A stretch of 64,000 bases of DNA, from contig NC_134367.1 of assembly GCF_035582795.1 (NCBI RefSeq), forward strand, positions 45,225,062-45,289,061, read 5' to 3'. Position numbers and translations under genes: made by a program. Under the pieces are notes generated by a model. That model had not been told where the DNA came from. It saw only the letters and a program-made list of their open reading frames with translations, and ran no database searches. This DNA is from Mycteria americana (Eukaryota; Chordata; Aves; Ciconiiformes; Ciconiidae). This document shows, piece by piece, positions 49,001-63,400 of this stretch (the first letter of the stretch is position 1; each line of letters opens with the position of its first letter).

Positions 49001-51030
49001 AACCATTGTACAGCATTACATCCAAGCTAATAAACCCTATATCTGTCTTGAATATAATCCAATATCTTTTTTTATCAGCTTGTGTTTCTGCTGTACATCT
49101 ACTGTCCTCTCCAGTAAGATATTCAAGACTGTAGATGCTCGCTTGATTCACTGCAGATTTTTTTTAGCACTAACTGAATTAATAAATTACTGCATACAAG
49201 AGACTGCATGACCACCATATCTCTGAAAAAGAGGGAGCCATGAGTCCCTTTCATGCATAGTCTGTGTGAGGCTTTCAGAACGAATCACAAAACAACAAAG
49301 AAACACTCAGCTCCTGTCTGCAGCCTGGGCACAGATATGAAGGTCACCACCGAAATACTCAGCCAAGATCGCTTACAGAGCAAGCAAAGGAGCATGGCCT
49401 CGGATGTTTGCGGAACTGAGTCAAGCAGAAAACTATCTAGCAAAATCAAGAAACAACTGAGCAAGTTTTTGAGGGTTCAGATATTTCACTCCAGTATCTC
49501 AGCTCCCTCTGAAGTCACTTGTTAGCTCTTGCCTAACAGCTCATGTCCTGATAGTCCCTCAGGGGCATTCCCATAATTTCCACGTGTGACCAGGAGAGCA
49601 GTTTGCTGGGAAAGGACCTCAGTCTGGCACAACGGCCCAGGCTCAGGAATCTTCTGGGTGACTTATTAAATAGAGGATTGGCCCAGCAGGAGGTAACAAA
49701 ATCCAAACAGCCTTAGACAGTTGCTCGCATTTGAACCCCAGTGCTCAGCTTAGAGTACTTCGGTAGCAAAGATGTACCTCAGGTAGCCATAGCCACGTTG
49801 TTTCTGGATGAAGATCCTCCTTTGACCATCTCTGTCTACATCTTAGACTTTGGATTAGATTTTGCCAGACTAATTATCAAATAAATTTAAAAAAATAGTC
49901 TCTTCTACCCAAACACAGCTTCCCTGGATTAAAAAAAATACAGTGCAAAATCATGTAAACAGTTTATCCAGTTCTGCTGAATTACATCGTTTTGTTATTC
50001 TTGTTTCCCAAAGGAAAAAAAAAAAGACTACTTATTTCTTGAGAACAAGCTCTTTACTTATAAAAAAAGCAAATCAAGCCCTTAGTCAAACATTTTCATT
50101 GGAAGGACAGCAATCTGAGTAGAAATTTCTGGCTATGAAAGCAGATGGCCGTAAAAGGCTGCTTAATATAAGGAATAGGACTTACTTCAAATAATAGAAA
50201 AATTTATAACAAATCTGTAACACAAATGGTAGCCTAGCATGTACTTTGTGAGCCTGTGACAGAGGACCAAGCTCAAGACACCAGTCTCCTGTTGGGGGCC
50301 AGCCTGTTCTCATACGGCCTTGGAGGAGTGACAAGTTGGGTGACCCTAACGTCACATTCCAATGTTTTTAAAACATTTGGATTTCTTTAACTTTTAACTC
50401 TTGAATTTCCTGGCTTTCTCATGATAGCCATCTTATTCCTTGTTAGCTTGATTCTTTTTAATTGCTACAAAATTCTTATTGTAATCTTAACTCTTAACTC
50501 ACTGGACAGTAAACCCACCCTGATTGATTGCGGGGGCGGGGGGGACAACGTCTGTTATTGTTTACCGAGATCTTCAATTTAAAGAGTGTTTCCACTTGCT
50601 TATAAAACACTATCAAAGTTAAATGCTTTGAGCTGAGCTCTGTGCCAAACTTTTTCAGGCCAGTTCCCGCTTTCCTCTTCCCCTTTTTCCTTTTCATCCC
50701 CAGAAGATTTCAGTCAAAATCATCTTACATTTCACAAAACAAAACACAGGAAAAAATATAATGTTTGACCTGTACTAAAGAACCCCAAACCTTTTCTTTG
50801 AGGAGTTCAGGTGCTTCACTTGATTTTGGCTCAGGAACATAATTGACAACAAAGAGGAAAACTTTCTCTAATGGAAATGTCTCCTGCCATCTCCACAAAA
50901 TTCCACATGTCCCAATTACATGTCTTCTCCATTAAGGAATTGCAAACACATTTCCCACAGGGTAAATGTGTGGTCCAGATACTACGTGCTGGGTGACAAC
51001 CACTTGTAAGCATTTTAGGTTGGGTGCATG

Positions 51031-51122
51031 TTTCAGTTCCTCAGCTGTAAAACGGAGATAACTCCCCATCTTGGAGGAATCAGGTTAGATAATTGTGAAA
51101 ATTGATCCATCTAAAGCACGGT
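51031..51122 (+). repeat. MIR-like SINE fragment (3' half)
   Basis: CAGTTCCTCAGCTGTAAAAC, then GGAGATAACTCC, GGTTAGATAATTGTGA and CATCTAAAGCACGG follow the order of the MIR 3' half ('cctcatctgtaaaatgggg..ataat..gtaaagcgc'). Confidence 0.6.
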
Positions 51123-54100
51123 GGGGAATGGGTTCCCTAGGAAAATAATCATTATGGGCTGTTTTGCCTAAAGGCTGTGCTATGCGGGAGAGGTAAGGGC
51201 GCCGCAGAGGCAGCTCTAATTCCAGCGTTTCCTCACCGGGATCAGAGACAAGCTCTGAAAAGTCTAACCCAAATTAGCCAGGATTAGTCACTTTTTTTCA
51301 TTCAATATTTTTGGCAACCCACCAAAGCCCACAAGACTTTTTAAAGAGGGTTTTAGTGGGATTTCTGCCCTCTGCCCGTGCCAAGAAGGGAGAGAAGGGC
51401 TGGCCATGATGCCCAAGTGGCCCTTCCCACCAGCCCCTACTAGACAGCACGGCATGGTGGCCTCCTGGCCTGCAGCCACTCCCATGCAAACCTGCCACCA
51501 ACCGCAAAACTTCGTAAACCCTTCTAGTTGCACGAATCCAAACAAGTTTCTCTCACTACTGAGGTGCTCCACAGACTCAGGCTCGCTGTACGTTTAGAGC
51601 ACGCTGCCTCAGAAATGCAGTGATGCATTTATTAATGCTCGCCTCCTCCTCCTGTTGATGTGCTGCTGTCAGACAGTGCACTGGACCCAGCTGCCTCTCT
51701 CCCACTAAGTGACCCCCACTGATTTCTGCAGAACTGTTTCTGGAAGACAGAGATTTCCCACCAGAAAGCAACCTACAGGGCTGTTGACTACAGAGGAAAG
51801 ACTCAGTCAGAACATAAGGCCGTGATACTGCTCTTTATGGGCATCTAATTGGTTCTCATTACTGAAATTAAAGTCACTCTGTGTGACAAAAAGCAATGGT
51901 CAAGGGCGGAAATTCAGCTGCAACTACAGTCCGATAGCTAAACAAGAGTAACTTAGACCTGCCAGAACTATTAGAGAGGAATTTAGGCTGAACAGGATTC
52001 CCGCCTTACTTCCCTTTTGCCTGGAGGCTTAGGTAGTCTGCTGCATTCCTGGTACAGAAACAATTGCTGTTTTTTCCTCCTGGGAAGGAAGCAAGATCAG
52101 GTCCCTGTTCTACCCTTCACACTCACTGGCTTACAGTGGGAGTGTTCAGCAAGCTGGGATTTGCACTCTGTACCAGAGAACTCACACCAAGGGAAGGTAG
52201 CTGGTAGGCACCTTACTGTCTTACACCTCTTTTTTACTGTCTAAAGCAAGAATATACCTTCTAGCAGAACAGCACATGCTTTCTTTTCAAGCATGATATC
52301 TAACAGACAGTTAGTGCAATGGTAAAGACTGCTAAACAGCCTGCCATCTGCAATGGATGTGATGAAAAAACATACACACACACACCCCCGACACTGATGT
52401 TTGTTTCCAGCCACCTTATCTAGGTTTACAAAGTCTGTGTTGCAAGAACCTCACTGTCCTGAGGAATCACAATAGGTTTCCTTTTAGGAGGCACAGAGAG
52501 GCTGCATGATGAAAAATCAGGATTCACAGAAGCCATTGGTCTGAAGTAGGGGAGTGTCTCAATTATCCAAAAGAAAATATTGCTGGGAAGATTACAGGCT
52601 AAGTCACACCACTCACTTCCAGACAATTAATTAAGAGCAGGAAAGCAACAAATGTCTCCCCCACCCTGGGATTTAAAGCTGTGAAAGCTCTACCAAGATA
52701 CTTAAGCATGCTACCAAGCAAACAAGTCTTGACAGAAGGACATTTGTGCATTACCACGCTTATAGGCGTGAGAGCTCAGCAGTGAGCGTGGTAACCAGGA
52801 ATGTGAAAAACCCAGCTTCAACTCTCTTCTTTATCCAATTTGGATTAAAGATTTAAACTTCCTCAAGAAAGTGTCCTGTCCTGACCCCTGGTTATTTGTG
52901 CATTCTGGAACCAAGAAAAGTGCCGCATTTCTTGCTGAAGAAATTTTCACATTACATAGTATATTTAAATATTCATTGGTTCAAACATGTGAGAGGAGCT
53001 CTGTCATACATAGGCATGTTGCTCAGCTGGGAAATCTGGAGCATCCATTTCCAGCTGCAGCAGATGACAACAGTCACCATGTGACGATATCAACTAGTCC
53101 TGAGTCGGACACTGGTTTGCTGGGATGCAGCTTTTCCAGAGGAAAGGCTGCTTCTGTAGACGTTCATCCAACAGGGTAAGGGCATTGTTAGCTTCTCTCC
53201 TCTCAAGACTGCACTATGGACATCACGGTACATATTCAGCTGAGAGATCCCATCCAAAAACAACATAGAACCAGTTTCAGCACGGTGGTACACAGTCAGG
53301 GCTATTAATCAGTAATATTGGCTGTAATATTCTGAGCAATTCACTTTATTTTCTCAGAACTGTAAACATGGAAAGCAAGAAATTTAGCTCATTCATAGAT
53401 GCTACCAATAACATTATGGTTTCAAACACTGGCCCTGATGGGAACCGTCTCTCTCCTGAGGAGCAGTAGAGAAGTGGGTTTGCAGAGATGCTGCTGGACA
53501 CCCAGAGCCTGGGACAATGGCAAGCCACGGGGTGGTGGGTCCCTTGGTAGGGGTGGAAGTTTGTCATGGTCTACCTCTGATCAAACGACCTAAGAGCGCC
53601 TTTTGCACCGTGTTCCCAGAGGTGCTCTGGAGGTGGTGATCCATACATTTTATGAGGCAACTGGGAAACCTTTAAAACATATCTACTTTCTGCTGCTCGT
53701 TCTATGTGGCCAGATGGGAATTTTAAAATTACACAGAATGGAAACAGTCAAGAATAACTCTCAATCAGTCTATTCCAAGATGAATTGCTGGCTTAAGAAG
53801 GATTACTTTTACTCTACTGTATGATTGGATAAAATAGAAGTAGACTGTCCTTAACAATATCTCTGGTGGGTGCCAAGGTGAATATAACTAGTAACAGCTG
53901 GATGAAAACTTCCCAAATACAAGGGTATGGTGTAAGCAACGAAAGAAGGGTGTTAATGGAATTAATGGAAAAATAAATCCAGTAAGAACTAACACAATGA
54001 GACAGAAAATAAATAGGTCTGTTGTAGCTAGCTCCAGCTTTATTTATCAGAATAACCCTTGTAAGTACCAAACCAAAAGCATATATGTAATTCCTCTGAA

Positions 54101-56567
54101 TATCAAATATTAAACATGCACAGCATGTTCTAAGAGTGACAAGCATAGTAACAGAAAAGTGAAAGGGACCAAATGAAATATAGGAAAATAACAGTAATGC
54201 ATCAATCAGTATTAACAGCAAAACTTCCTTATATTAAAATGGTAGCAGTTTAGTCATGGAAAGATGATGTTAAATCTAAAGATTTGCCACATGAATCAGT
54301 CAGGTATTAAAAGCAGTAATCTTTGGCCAAAAAAAAAAGGAGATAAATACCTAAAAAGCAAAGTCCTTTTTCCTGTATAACTATCCTATATTTCATTTTA
54401 TTGTCTATTGTATTGGCACAACAGTCCCTGAGTGACAAGTTAATGCAATAAAGTGCCATAACAATTTAAAATGCATTTTTCCCTATAAATCATTGATATA
54501 TTTTCAGCATACTTAGTATTTGCATCACTTAGACCACATACAGTAGAGTCTGTGTGTAGATGCCTATCATTATAAGCCAGGCTAGCTAAGATTATTTTCA
54601 CTTGATGAAAACATTTTGTGTTACCACACAGATTTCCTTACCTTGTTAACTGGAGAGATATGTAAGTGTGTGTGCGCATTTATTTCTCACTTGTCCCACA
54701 GCCTTCATAAACAAAGAAGTGAGTTTTCTTTGTTCCAGTGAATCTATGAAAAGCAAGTCCTTCAATTTTTTTTAGTCCTGTGCCCAGTAGAAATAGGACA
54801 AAATTTTAAAGGGGCTTTGGCTACCCCACCTTATGGCCACACTCACAGTTACAAACTCCGTCCTCAGTGATATGGAAAAAGTCAGGAGAGCTGGTTTTGC
54901 ACCCACACAATTTAGAGGAACTGGCTTCTTTGTTCATGTACAGAAGAAGCCCAAAAGTTACTTCTAACCCACCAGGTCACAAGCCATCCTCTACTGTGTT
55001 CAAAGGAGTCTATAACAAATCACCTATGACTGAAGCCACAGATGTAGCCTGTCACACAGCGTGTGCCAGCCACATGAGATGGCTCAGAGGTGAGGGCACC
55101 CATCTTGACCTGGTCACACAAAGCTCACAAAGCAGCCCCCCGCTGTCCCGCACATCAAGCTGGTGCTGTACAAGCCTTCCAGAGTGCATTCTCCAGTGAA
55201 CTCAAAAACCTGTTTTGTCAGGTCACGAAAGAGAGGTGACTACTCTGACAGGTTTCATGGAAAACCAGAGCAAGTGGCTTTTACGCTCTTCACATCAGCC
55301 CTCAGGAATGACCGGAAACTCACCTTTCAGCATGAAGAAACAGAAATGCAGGTCATTTGCCATTATCCTTTACAAATTCAAAACTCACTAAAGACAGCTG
55401 TTCAGAGAATGGTCTATTAGAGTTGGTTAAACATCACCCACAGCGCAGTATTTTTCTCTCCTACCACAGGAATCTGTCATTCAGGTGTCAGTCAGATCAG
55501 CTATGGTACCCCTCACAAAGGGCTCTTCATGGAGCCCATCATTTACATCCAGACAACTCCATCTAACTCTCATTAAGTTCATCACAACACACATGCCACT
55601 TCCTTGGAAATAACAAGTATTCAATGTGACACACTTTTGCCTTTTCTACATTTTTGGGGTTGAAAGTCAGCTCTCTTTTGAAACAGAGTTGCTTAGTGTT
55701 GTTACACGTTACTTGACAGACAGCTTGTCAGAGCAAGTCCATCACCCCAAGACCACCCAGAATCTCAGGACATTGCCAGTTACCTGAAGGTTTACAACAT
55801 GACATCGTGCAAAGGAGAAAAACTACAATATTTTTCTCATTTTCCTACCAATTGTCATGCAAGCCAGTAACTCATCATAGATATCAATACTACCTGGTAA
55901 GTAACATTCACTATCTTTAATGACAAAATCAAATATATAACCATCCTGAGCCAGGAGATCCTGCTTTGCATGGAGGTAAGGTCCTGCTAATACTGACTAG
56001 GAGAACATCTCTTTGAGACTGAACTCTTACTGACAGTCTGTCAGCACACCTAAGCTCTGTTTGTGTGTTCTGCTTGGGAAGGAAAAAAAACAGTTTGAAG
56101 CTATCCTCAGATGCAGACTTGTGGCATGTCATGAGGACTACTCAAGGTCAAGAGAACTTTTACATTAGGGCTGTCAGTACTGGCTAGCTGGCCTGGGCTT
56201 GTTTTTGAAGATCACCAGGAGCAAATGCTCATGAATCAGTTTAACATCTGAGACGGAAGAGAGAATGCTTTATTAGGGCCATCACAAAAGAGAACATGAT
56301 GGAGGCTTTTCTGACAATGATGCATTTAGAATTGGAGTTATGTTCATAAACACAATTCTTTAACTGGGATTTTCCCTTTTTCATATCTGAGACATTAGGC
56401 TTTTATTTTTAAATTCCAGAAGCACAAATCTGTATTTAATGATATTTGGCAGTTTTTCAGTACAGCACTTCACAGTGCTTTGGAAACATTAACCACATTT
56501 TAAAGGTACAGAACAGTAGCTAAATAAATTGATTGATGTATTTGTAGAGTCATGGGCAGCTGGGAAT

Positions 56568-56585
56568 GGGGGGGGGGGGGGGGGG
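56568..56585. repeat. Poly(G) run of 18
   Basis: Eighteen consecutive G on the + strand, in otherwise AT-rich sequence. It can form G-quadruplexes and is prone to sequencing length error. Confidence 0.9.
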
Positions 56586-56774
56586 AAATGGGCACATAGC
56601 TGCAATTCTTTACTCTGCAGTGAAACAGAAGTCTCACCTTCATAAAAACCTCAGCAAGCAACATAAACAAAACCAAAACCTTTAGAAGCACAGTGGGAAT
56701 AAGACAAAACACAAAAATACAGTTCTCTTAACCATGTAGACATATTTTGAGACAGTTACTAGAACTGGTATTGC

Positions 56775-57460
56775 TTAACTTTGCTAATGACCTAGGTAAC
56801 GGGAGAGAATGTACCACCAGCAAGCTGTGGACCATACCAAATTGTAGGGAGTAGTTCATATGCCATAGGGCTGAGTTGCCATTCAGAGAGCCTATATGGG
56901 CTGGAGAAATGGGCCTACAGGAACCTCATGAAAATCAGCAGTGCGAAATGCAGAATAAGCCAGAACAACCACAAGCACCAATACAGACTGGGGACCAGAC
57001 TATGGTTTTGTAGAAAAAGACCTGGGGGTCCTGAGCAGACAACAAGCTGAACATGAGCCAGCAATACACCGTTGCAGGGAAGGAGGCCAAGCACATCTTG
57101 GCCCGCATCATGAAGACCATTACTAGCAGATGAAGGGATGTCATGTTTGCCCTCTCTTCAGCGCTCATGATACTACATCCAGAGTCCTGTGTCCACTTTT
57201 GGGCTTCCCAGTACAAAAGAGACCTTGCTAACCGGGAGTGACTTCAGCAGGCAGAGGGCCAGCAAGTCAGGGGCTGGACATTTGTCCTGTGAGGAGAGGC
57301 TGGAGGAGCTGGGCTTGTTCGGCCTGACAAAGAGACAGTCAAGAGATCTCACTGCTGTCTACAACCACCTAAAGGGAAGGCATATAGGAGACCGAGCCAG
57401 ACTCTTCTCAGAGTCCACAGTGACAGGATCAGAGGCAGTGGACATGTTGCAATGAGGGAA
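56775..57460 (+). mobile_element. Old CR1 LINE fragment, plus strand
   Basis: The segment opens with TTTGCTAATGACCTAGG, matching the region of the reverse transcriptase active site. It continues with GGCTGGAGAAATGGGCCTAC, AGGAACCTCATGAA, AACAAGCTGAACATGAGCCA and GAGGAGAGGCTGGAGGAGCT, all CR1 phrases in sense order. Many indels are present and the canonical 3' tail is missing. Boundaries are approximate. Confidence 0.85.
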
Positions 57461-60400
57461 ACTCAAAGTCCCTATAAGAATTTTGTTTGTTTGAATTTTG
57501 CTTCATTCGTCTCAGCGGAGGAGGAAGCCCATGGTCTGGAAGGGGCCCATGTTGGAGCACGAGTGTAGTCACTAGAAAGGAAGACGCTGGAAACAGCGTG
57601 GAAAAACTTCAACTCCCTCCCTCTACACAAAGAAAAAAATGATAGTATCACATAATGGAATGAATAGGCTAGGCTATGATAGGTAGGATAGAAGAAAATG
57701 TTTCAGAAATAAGAATGAGATGGAGACCTGCAACCCAGCCCCAAAAGGTCAATGGAAAAAAGACATTTCCTAGGTACAGCACAAATAATAATTTCATGTA
57801 CTTATCTCATTCTTTCAAAAAGAAAAGAAAAAAACCCACAAAACTCATCCCTACTTCCTACCAACATTCCTTCAAATCCATCTAAAAGGAGAAAATGCAT
57901 TAAGCCATACCAACAGCAGAGTTTGCCCTGGGACAGCAGAGCAGAGCAGAGCCAAGCCCACACCCAGCAGAAGCAGTCAGTGACACTTGGCTACACCCAC
58001 GTCCACAGATGGCTTTCTAGTGGATGCTACTGAACAACTGCATCAACAGCTACTTCAAGATCAATGAAATGGTAGGTCTTTTCTTTTCCTCCTCCTTCTC
58101 CTCCTGCCAGACGAGTTTGCTTTTTCTTTCTCTTCTCTGAAAAGTGACAATAGCCATGTAAGTAGTAAAACAGTTCAAGTACAAAGGACTTTACACTCTC
58201 AGAATTGGCAGCACAAAGTGGTCAGAGCTTAGATTGCTTCATCCCAGAATTTGTATAATCTTAATAGCTACTGCGACTCAGAAAAAAATCTGTTAGATTA
58301 GATGTCCAGTTAAGCTCTTCTCTTCTCCCCTATTTGTTGATTTAGGATTTACCAGAATAGTAGGTGAAAGGAAAGGGAATAATTACTTTACTTCTTTTGG
58401 TCAGCCAGACCAAGCCAAACATGCTATCACAGCACTGATGGTGGCTGTGCACCATCAATCTAACCCTTGAGAAGTTTCAAAACTTATTAGTAAATCTTTA
58501 CTTAAAAATAAACAAGGGCTACTGTATATGTTCCTAAAAAGAAAGTACAAGAACTAATATTATTTTCTGTATTCATCCAAACATCAACAAGAATTAACCA
58601 AATTAATTGCAATATTCTGGTAATATTTATTTTCATTTAAAAATAGGGGGAAAATATTTAGTTTGCTTTTCATTTGTTCCAGACTACAACAAATGTTTTT
58701 AATCTGGAAGTTCCGTGTGAGAGCATTGACAGATGAGGTTTTGGGTTTGAAGATATTATTACCGCTCCATTTGAACATCCATCTTTCTGCTTGCGGTTAC
58801 CACAGCTAAACTGAAAGCATCCTGGACAGCATAGAGAGATTTTTTGCTGGAAGAAGCCAGTGTTTTTGCTGGAAGAAGCGCCAACACTGATCGTAGCCAC
58901 CTTCCACTCAGACAGCAATGTTCTCCAGAACCTTCCTGTTATGTCTTCTGCTGTGCCCCAAACTCACATTACTACAGGAAAGCTTTGACAAATCAGTGAA
59001 TGTCACACAACATACAGACAGGATTAATCATTTCCTCCAGTAGCTCATTCCAGATACATCTCAGAGGCAGCAGCCTCCCCCCGTAGACATTTAATTAGGT
59101 CAGCTTGGGACTGATTCTTTCATGAGAACCCATTGAGAAAGGCAGGAGTACATGGCCTTCAACAAGCTGTGCACAAAGCCCAGGTTTTGAGAAATGGCTT
59201 CTATGTGGTCAGCCCAGCTGCGCTCTGTTTTCTGCCAGACAGCCTGACTCTGACCCAGATTAATCATTGTACATATGTTTTTCGCCATATACAACAAGTG
59301 TGAACATGCTAGCAGCTCTCTTATGACCCTCTTTTATAAATGGTATAAGAACTCACAGGCTGATGCATTACTTTCCCATATATTTTTTAAACCTTTTACT
59401 CCTATATATGTTCGTGAAACTTGTCAGGTGCCATTCAGTTCAGTCATACATTTAAACTCACAGGGTTAAAATTGCTAGTGTACCTCTAACCTCTAAACCA
59501 GACCATGAAAACCACTTCCGTGCTGAACTTAATCTACAGTCTCTTGTCTCCAAAGTACTTGCATGCATACATATAGACGCATGCGCAATGTAGAGTTACT
59601 GTGTTTTCAAGAGCTGCTGCTGCAAAGCTAACTCAGCCAACGTAATTTAAAACCATACTTGCACCCTTTGATAATAAAAATTTCCTTAACACCATTGATA
59701 AAGCTGAAGCTACACCAGTTGGTGCCCAGTAATATGGACATTTCTTTCTTCCATGTTTAAACTTTTCTGGTTTATTTCTACTGATATATAAGGGTTAGCC
59801 TTGTCTTTTATCTGTACAGTGAAAAGCTTACCCTGAATGGGACCTCAAGCTTGTATTCCAACATATTTAGAATAACCTTTTGGACAGTGATTTAGCAAGG
59901 CAATGTAACTCTCTGGATTTATTTGATCTGTATCTTTGAAGCAAACAGTTAAGCTGCCTGTCTCAGAAAGAAAATAAAGCACTTGAACTCTTGCCTTGGT
60001 CCTAATTTAGAGTTCTGTTTGCATGTTTGTTTTAGCATCTTCTGGGAACATTCTGTCTCCTCAAGAGCTATTCTACCAACATAGAAACACAATTTGATTG
60101 AGGGTTTTTCATAGGCTTTGTCAACTTAATTTTCTCTTAAATATGCAAAATGCAAGGATATAAATTATGCTTGGCATTATAAATGCATATGGCCATAAAT
60201 AGAAAATCTCAGCAACTGTTATGCTGCCACTATATGTGAATACAGTATTTGGCCGCTAAATGGGATGTCAGCTAGAGATTTTTTTAGAAAAGCTGAAAGA
60301 AGTCCAGCTTCCACCGCCCTAATCATTTTCTCCAAACCACCTAAATACCCGTGAGACATCATAACTAAGTGCAAGATCACATTTTTATGGACTTCTCACT

Positions 60401-63400
60401 TCTGTAGGTTTGAGTGTTAATCACGCCTCATTGAACTTAATGGTATTTTACCTTCTTAAATTACTGCTACGGAAAGGCAAAGGGAGCAGTTCGTTGGGTT
60501 TGGATAGTCTGATCAGTAGGCAGAGAGAAAACTTAAAGCAAGTTCAGTGAGCTATAGCATTATAGTCATATCGGAGTACTTTATAGCATGCAAGGAGTTT
60601 GTCCTTATTGAAGTTGTGGACACAGCAAATGTCTGCCAGGACTGGAAGCATTGTTCTGCATACATTAACATATTTGTCACATTGCAGAATCACATAAAAC
60701 CTCACTGTAGGGTGAGTCAGTTGCACAAACACATGGGGGAAAACAATTCATTACCAAAGGCTTAAACTTCAGTCGAGAGGCTGCTTGTGACAACCAACAT
60801 GGGATGGAAGTACAATAGGATTGACTGAAGAATGGGGCAAGCTGCAAAGTAAATCCATTTTGGACCACCATAGCATGTTTGCATTGGATGTTCTCAGATG
60901 TCATCCTCAGGGTAATCTCAGTGATAGCCAGTCTGTCAATACGAGATGTTTGCTTTGCAGCTATGCCAGCCTCAGAGGCTCATTTTCTACACCAGCCCAG
61001 TATGTCAATACTGTATTTATACTACTGCACCAGAGCTGACATAGTTTTAACCACTTATTTTCTCATTGCTGAACAGCACTTACTGGTCTCTTGAATTTAA
61101 TGCTAATTCTGGAGTAATTAAAAAAAAAAAAAAGGGAGAAAGCAGTTTAGCCATTTCCTTTCTATTGTGCTAGAAGAACTGGCTGAAGCAAGCTCAGCAC
61201 ACAACGTCTTCCTTTAGGTGACGAATAAAGAATACTTGTGTGCAAGATAATGGTAAATTGGGATGGGACAGAAAGTTGGAGTGTTTCACAGGTAACAAAT
61301 TGCCTTTGCAACAAAGTACAGCTGGTTCTCAGCCAGTGGTACTCCAGCTTATTCCAAGCTCCACAACATCACAAACCTGACCAGGTACCACATACCAAGA
61401 ACCAAATGACAGCTTTCCATGCAGGGAATGGCAGTAACAATGTGTACCCATGGAAAAAGCAAATCAAAGTAGCAGCTGCCATTGAGAGTGTTGGGGGAGG
61501 AGAGGAAGGGGAGGTTTGCAACGTAAACAGCCCTTTCAAAGTCATCAAGATCTAAATGTAGTAAAAGTATGTAAAGTAGAAGGATCAAGACTTGGGCACC
61601 CCAGAATACAATGCATTTTAGGACTGCATGAACAACAACCAAAAAACACAATAAAAACCTATTTAGTAAATATATTTGTGTTAAGAAAATTTGTTAAAAA
61701 ATTAAATGTCCTTGACATAGGAGAAATTCTGTGGTCAAAAATCTGTTGATATAATGAAATTGCAAGGCATTTAGACCCAGCACATGAGCTTCAAGTTGAC
61801 GTACCACCGAATGAGCTTGTCTTCCCTCCTGTCTTATTAGATAAGATAAGCTGAGTGAAAGATCCATGCTTGTTCACCTATTTACTCTCTTGGTGAAAAT
61901 AAGCCAGTCACACTTCTCTTACCTTTGTAGGTCTGAGGACTGCAACAGCTGACAGAACCAGCTGTTCTCCATTCCTCTCTTCTCATAGTTTTTTTCCTGG
62001 CAGAGCATCTAATTAAGTTTTGCTTGGATGCAGTTTATGTGGTATTGTAAACAAACTCATGTATTTACTAAAGCAAAAGAAAAATACCATTGTCTGGTTG
62101 CCTCATACTGCTTAAATCACAGCTTGGAGCCATCACTGTATCTCATGTAAAACTGCAGAGAAATAAACATCTGAAGCCTGGTGGACAATGGAACTAACAC
62201 TGAGTAGTACATAAACTTAGCCAAAATAAAGCAATATATTGGAAAAGTGCATGAGAAAAATGGATTCTCAGTGGCCATGCGTATTCACTAAAGGAAAGGC
62301 TGGACTACATCATCACCAAAATAATTTTTAAAGTCTCCTGTGGTTAATCCTGTGATTATTAGGACAGTAAAACCAGTATCTCTTTCATTAAGCCAATAGC
62401 CCAGATGTCTGGGAAGAAAAGCAGAAAAGCTCTAAAGCAGGCAATGGAACATGGTCTAACTGAAATCTGCCAGTTTATTGCTGATACAGTGGAAAAGGCC
62501 TTTTCCACAGCCAATAAGGCCAACTCACTGTTTGGCATAGAGATCTGGCATTCACATCAAGAAGAAAAGAAGAAAGATTAAGTGAAGAAAAAAACTACTG
62601 GCAATGCAGTAGTATACTTATCATAAAATCTAAGGTCCATGTTTTTCCCCTTCAAAGTCTGATATAATTAAGGCTTTTCTAGCACGCAGGGAAACAACAC
62701 AAAACAAAACAAAAAAGCAGGTAATGGTAACAATAGGAAAATAACAACAGTTGAAAAATGGTGACTATTGCCTGAAAATTTTAAAAAAGTTTAATATAGT
62801 CAAGGAGAAGATGTGTAAGGCAAGGATAACCAAGCTTCAGGCAAGCCTTATAGAGGCAATTGATGTTCAGTTCACATTAAAATCGATGAAAATCAATTTC
62901 AAGCCAATTATTCAAAGAGTTGTACCTTTTAAGCTACAATGACATTTCTCCTAATTTAAGTACAGGAGTTCTATTATAAAGCTCCTAATAAAAGATGCAA
63001 CAAAATGCAATAATAAAAATGTATTTCAAATACATCTGAACTAAAATGAAAAATAATCCTTCATGTCCTTTTGTATATGAGAACATTTGTTCCTGCCAGT
63101 AAGTGCTTTCCCAGTTTCTTAACTGGATTCTAATCCTGGAGTGGGATAATATCATTCCTGCACATTTCCACCCTATCCAAACACATTAGTTTGGGCAACA
63201 AAATGAGGCTTTTGCTGTCACCACCTTTCTGTGAAAGCCCTAAGTAGAACATAAAAATTCATTTCAGTCAAACAACCCATTCGGTACCTTATTCAGCTCT
63301 ACTGAACAAATGCACACCCTTCCAGATTATATGGGCTTCCTAAAAAGTTCAGACAAATTGAAGAATAATCCAGTTCAGTTATACCAAATGCAGCAGACTA

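Larger units (their letters stand above)
45871..56774. other. Intergenic region downstream of FHL5
   Basis: No coding exon is supported on either strand. It contains a short (TA)n/(CA)n tract (46066-46086), a MIR-like fragment at 51031-51122 and an 18-G run at 56568-56585. Open frames are all short and without recognisable domains. In human the next gene is GPR63, and no GPCR-like reading frame is seen here. Confidence 0.6.

Noticed and set aside
53814..54221. 135-codon minus-strand hydrophobic open frame
   Set aside because: AT-rich sequence readily gives Leu/Ile/Phe/Tyr-rich frames; no recognisable transmembrane family, no matching exon structure, and it is not GPR63.
57752..58033. 93-codon + strand frame after the old CR1
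   Set aside because: Low-complexity Lys/Gln-rich translation without family resemblance and no splice or promoter support.
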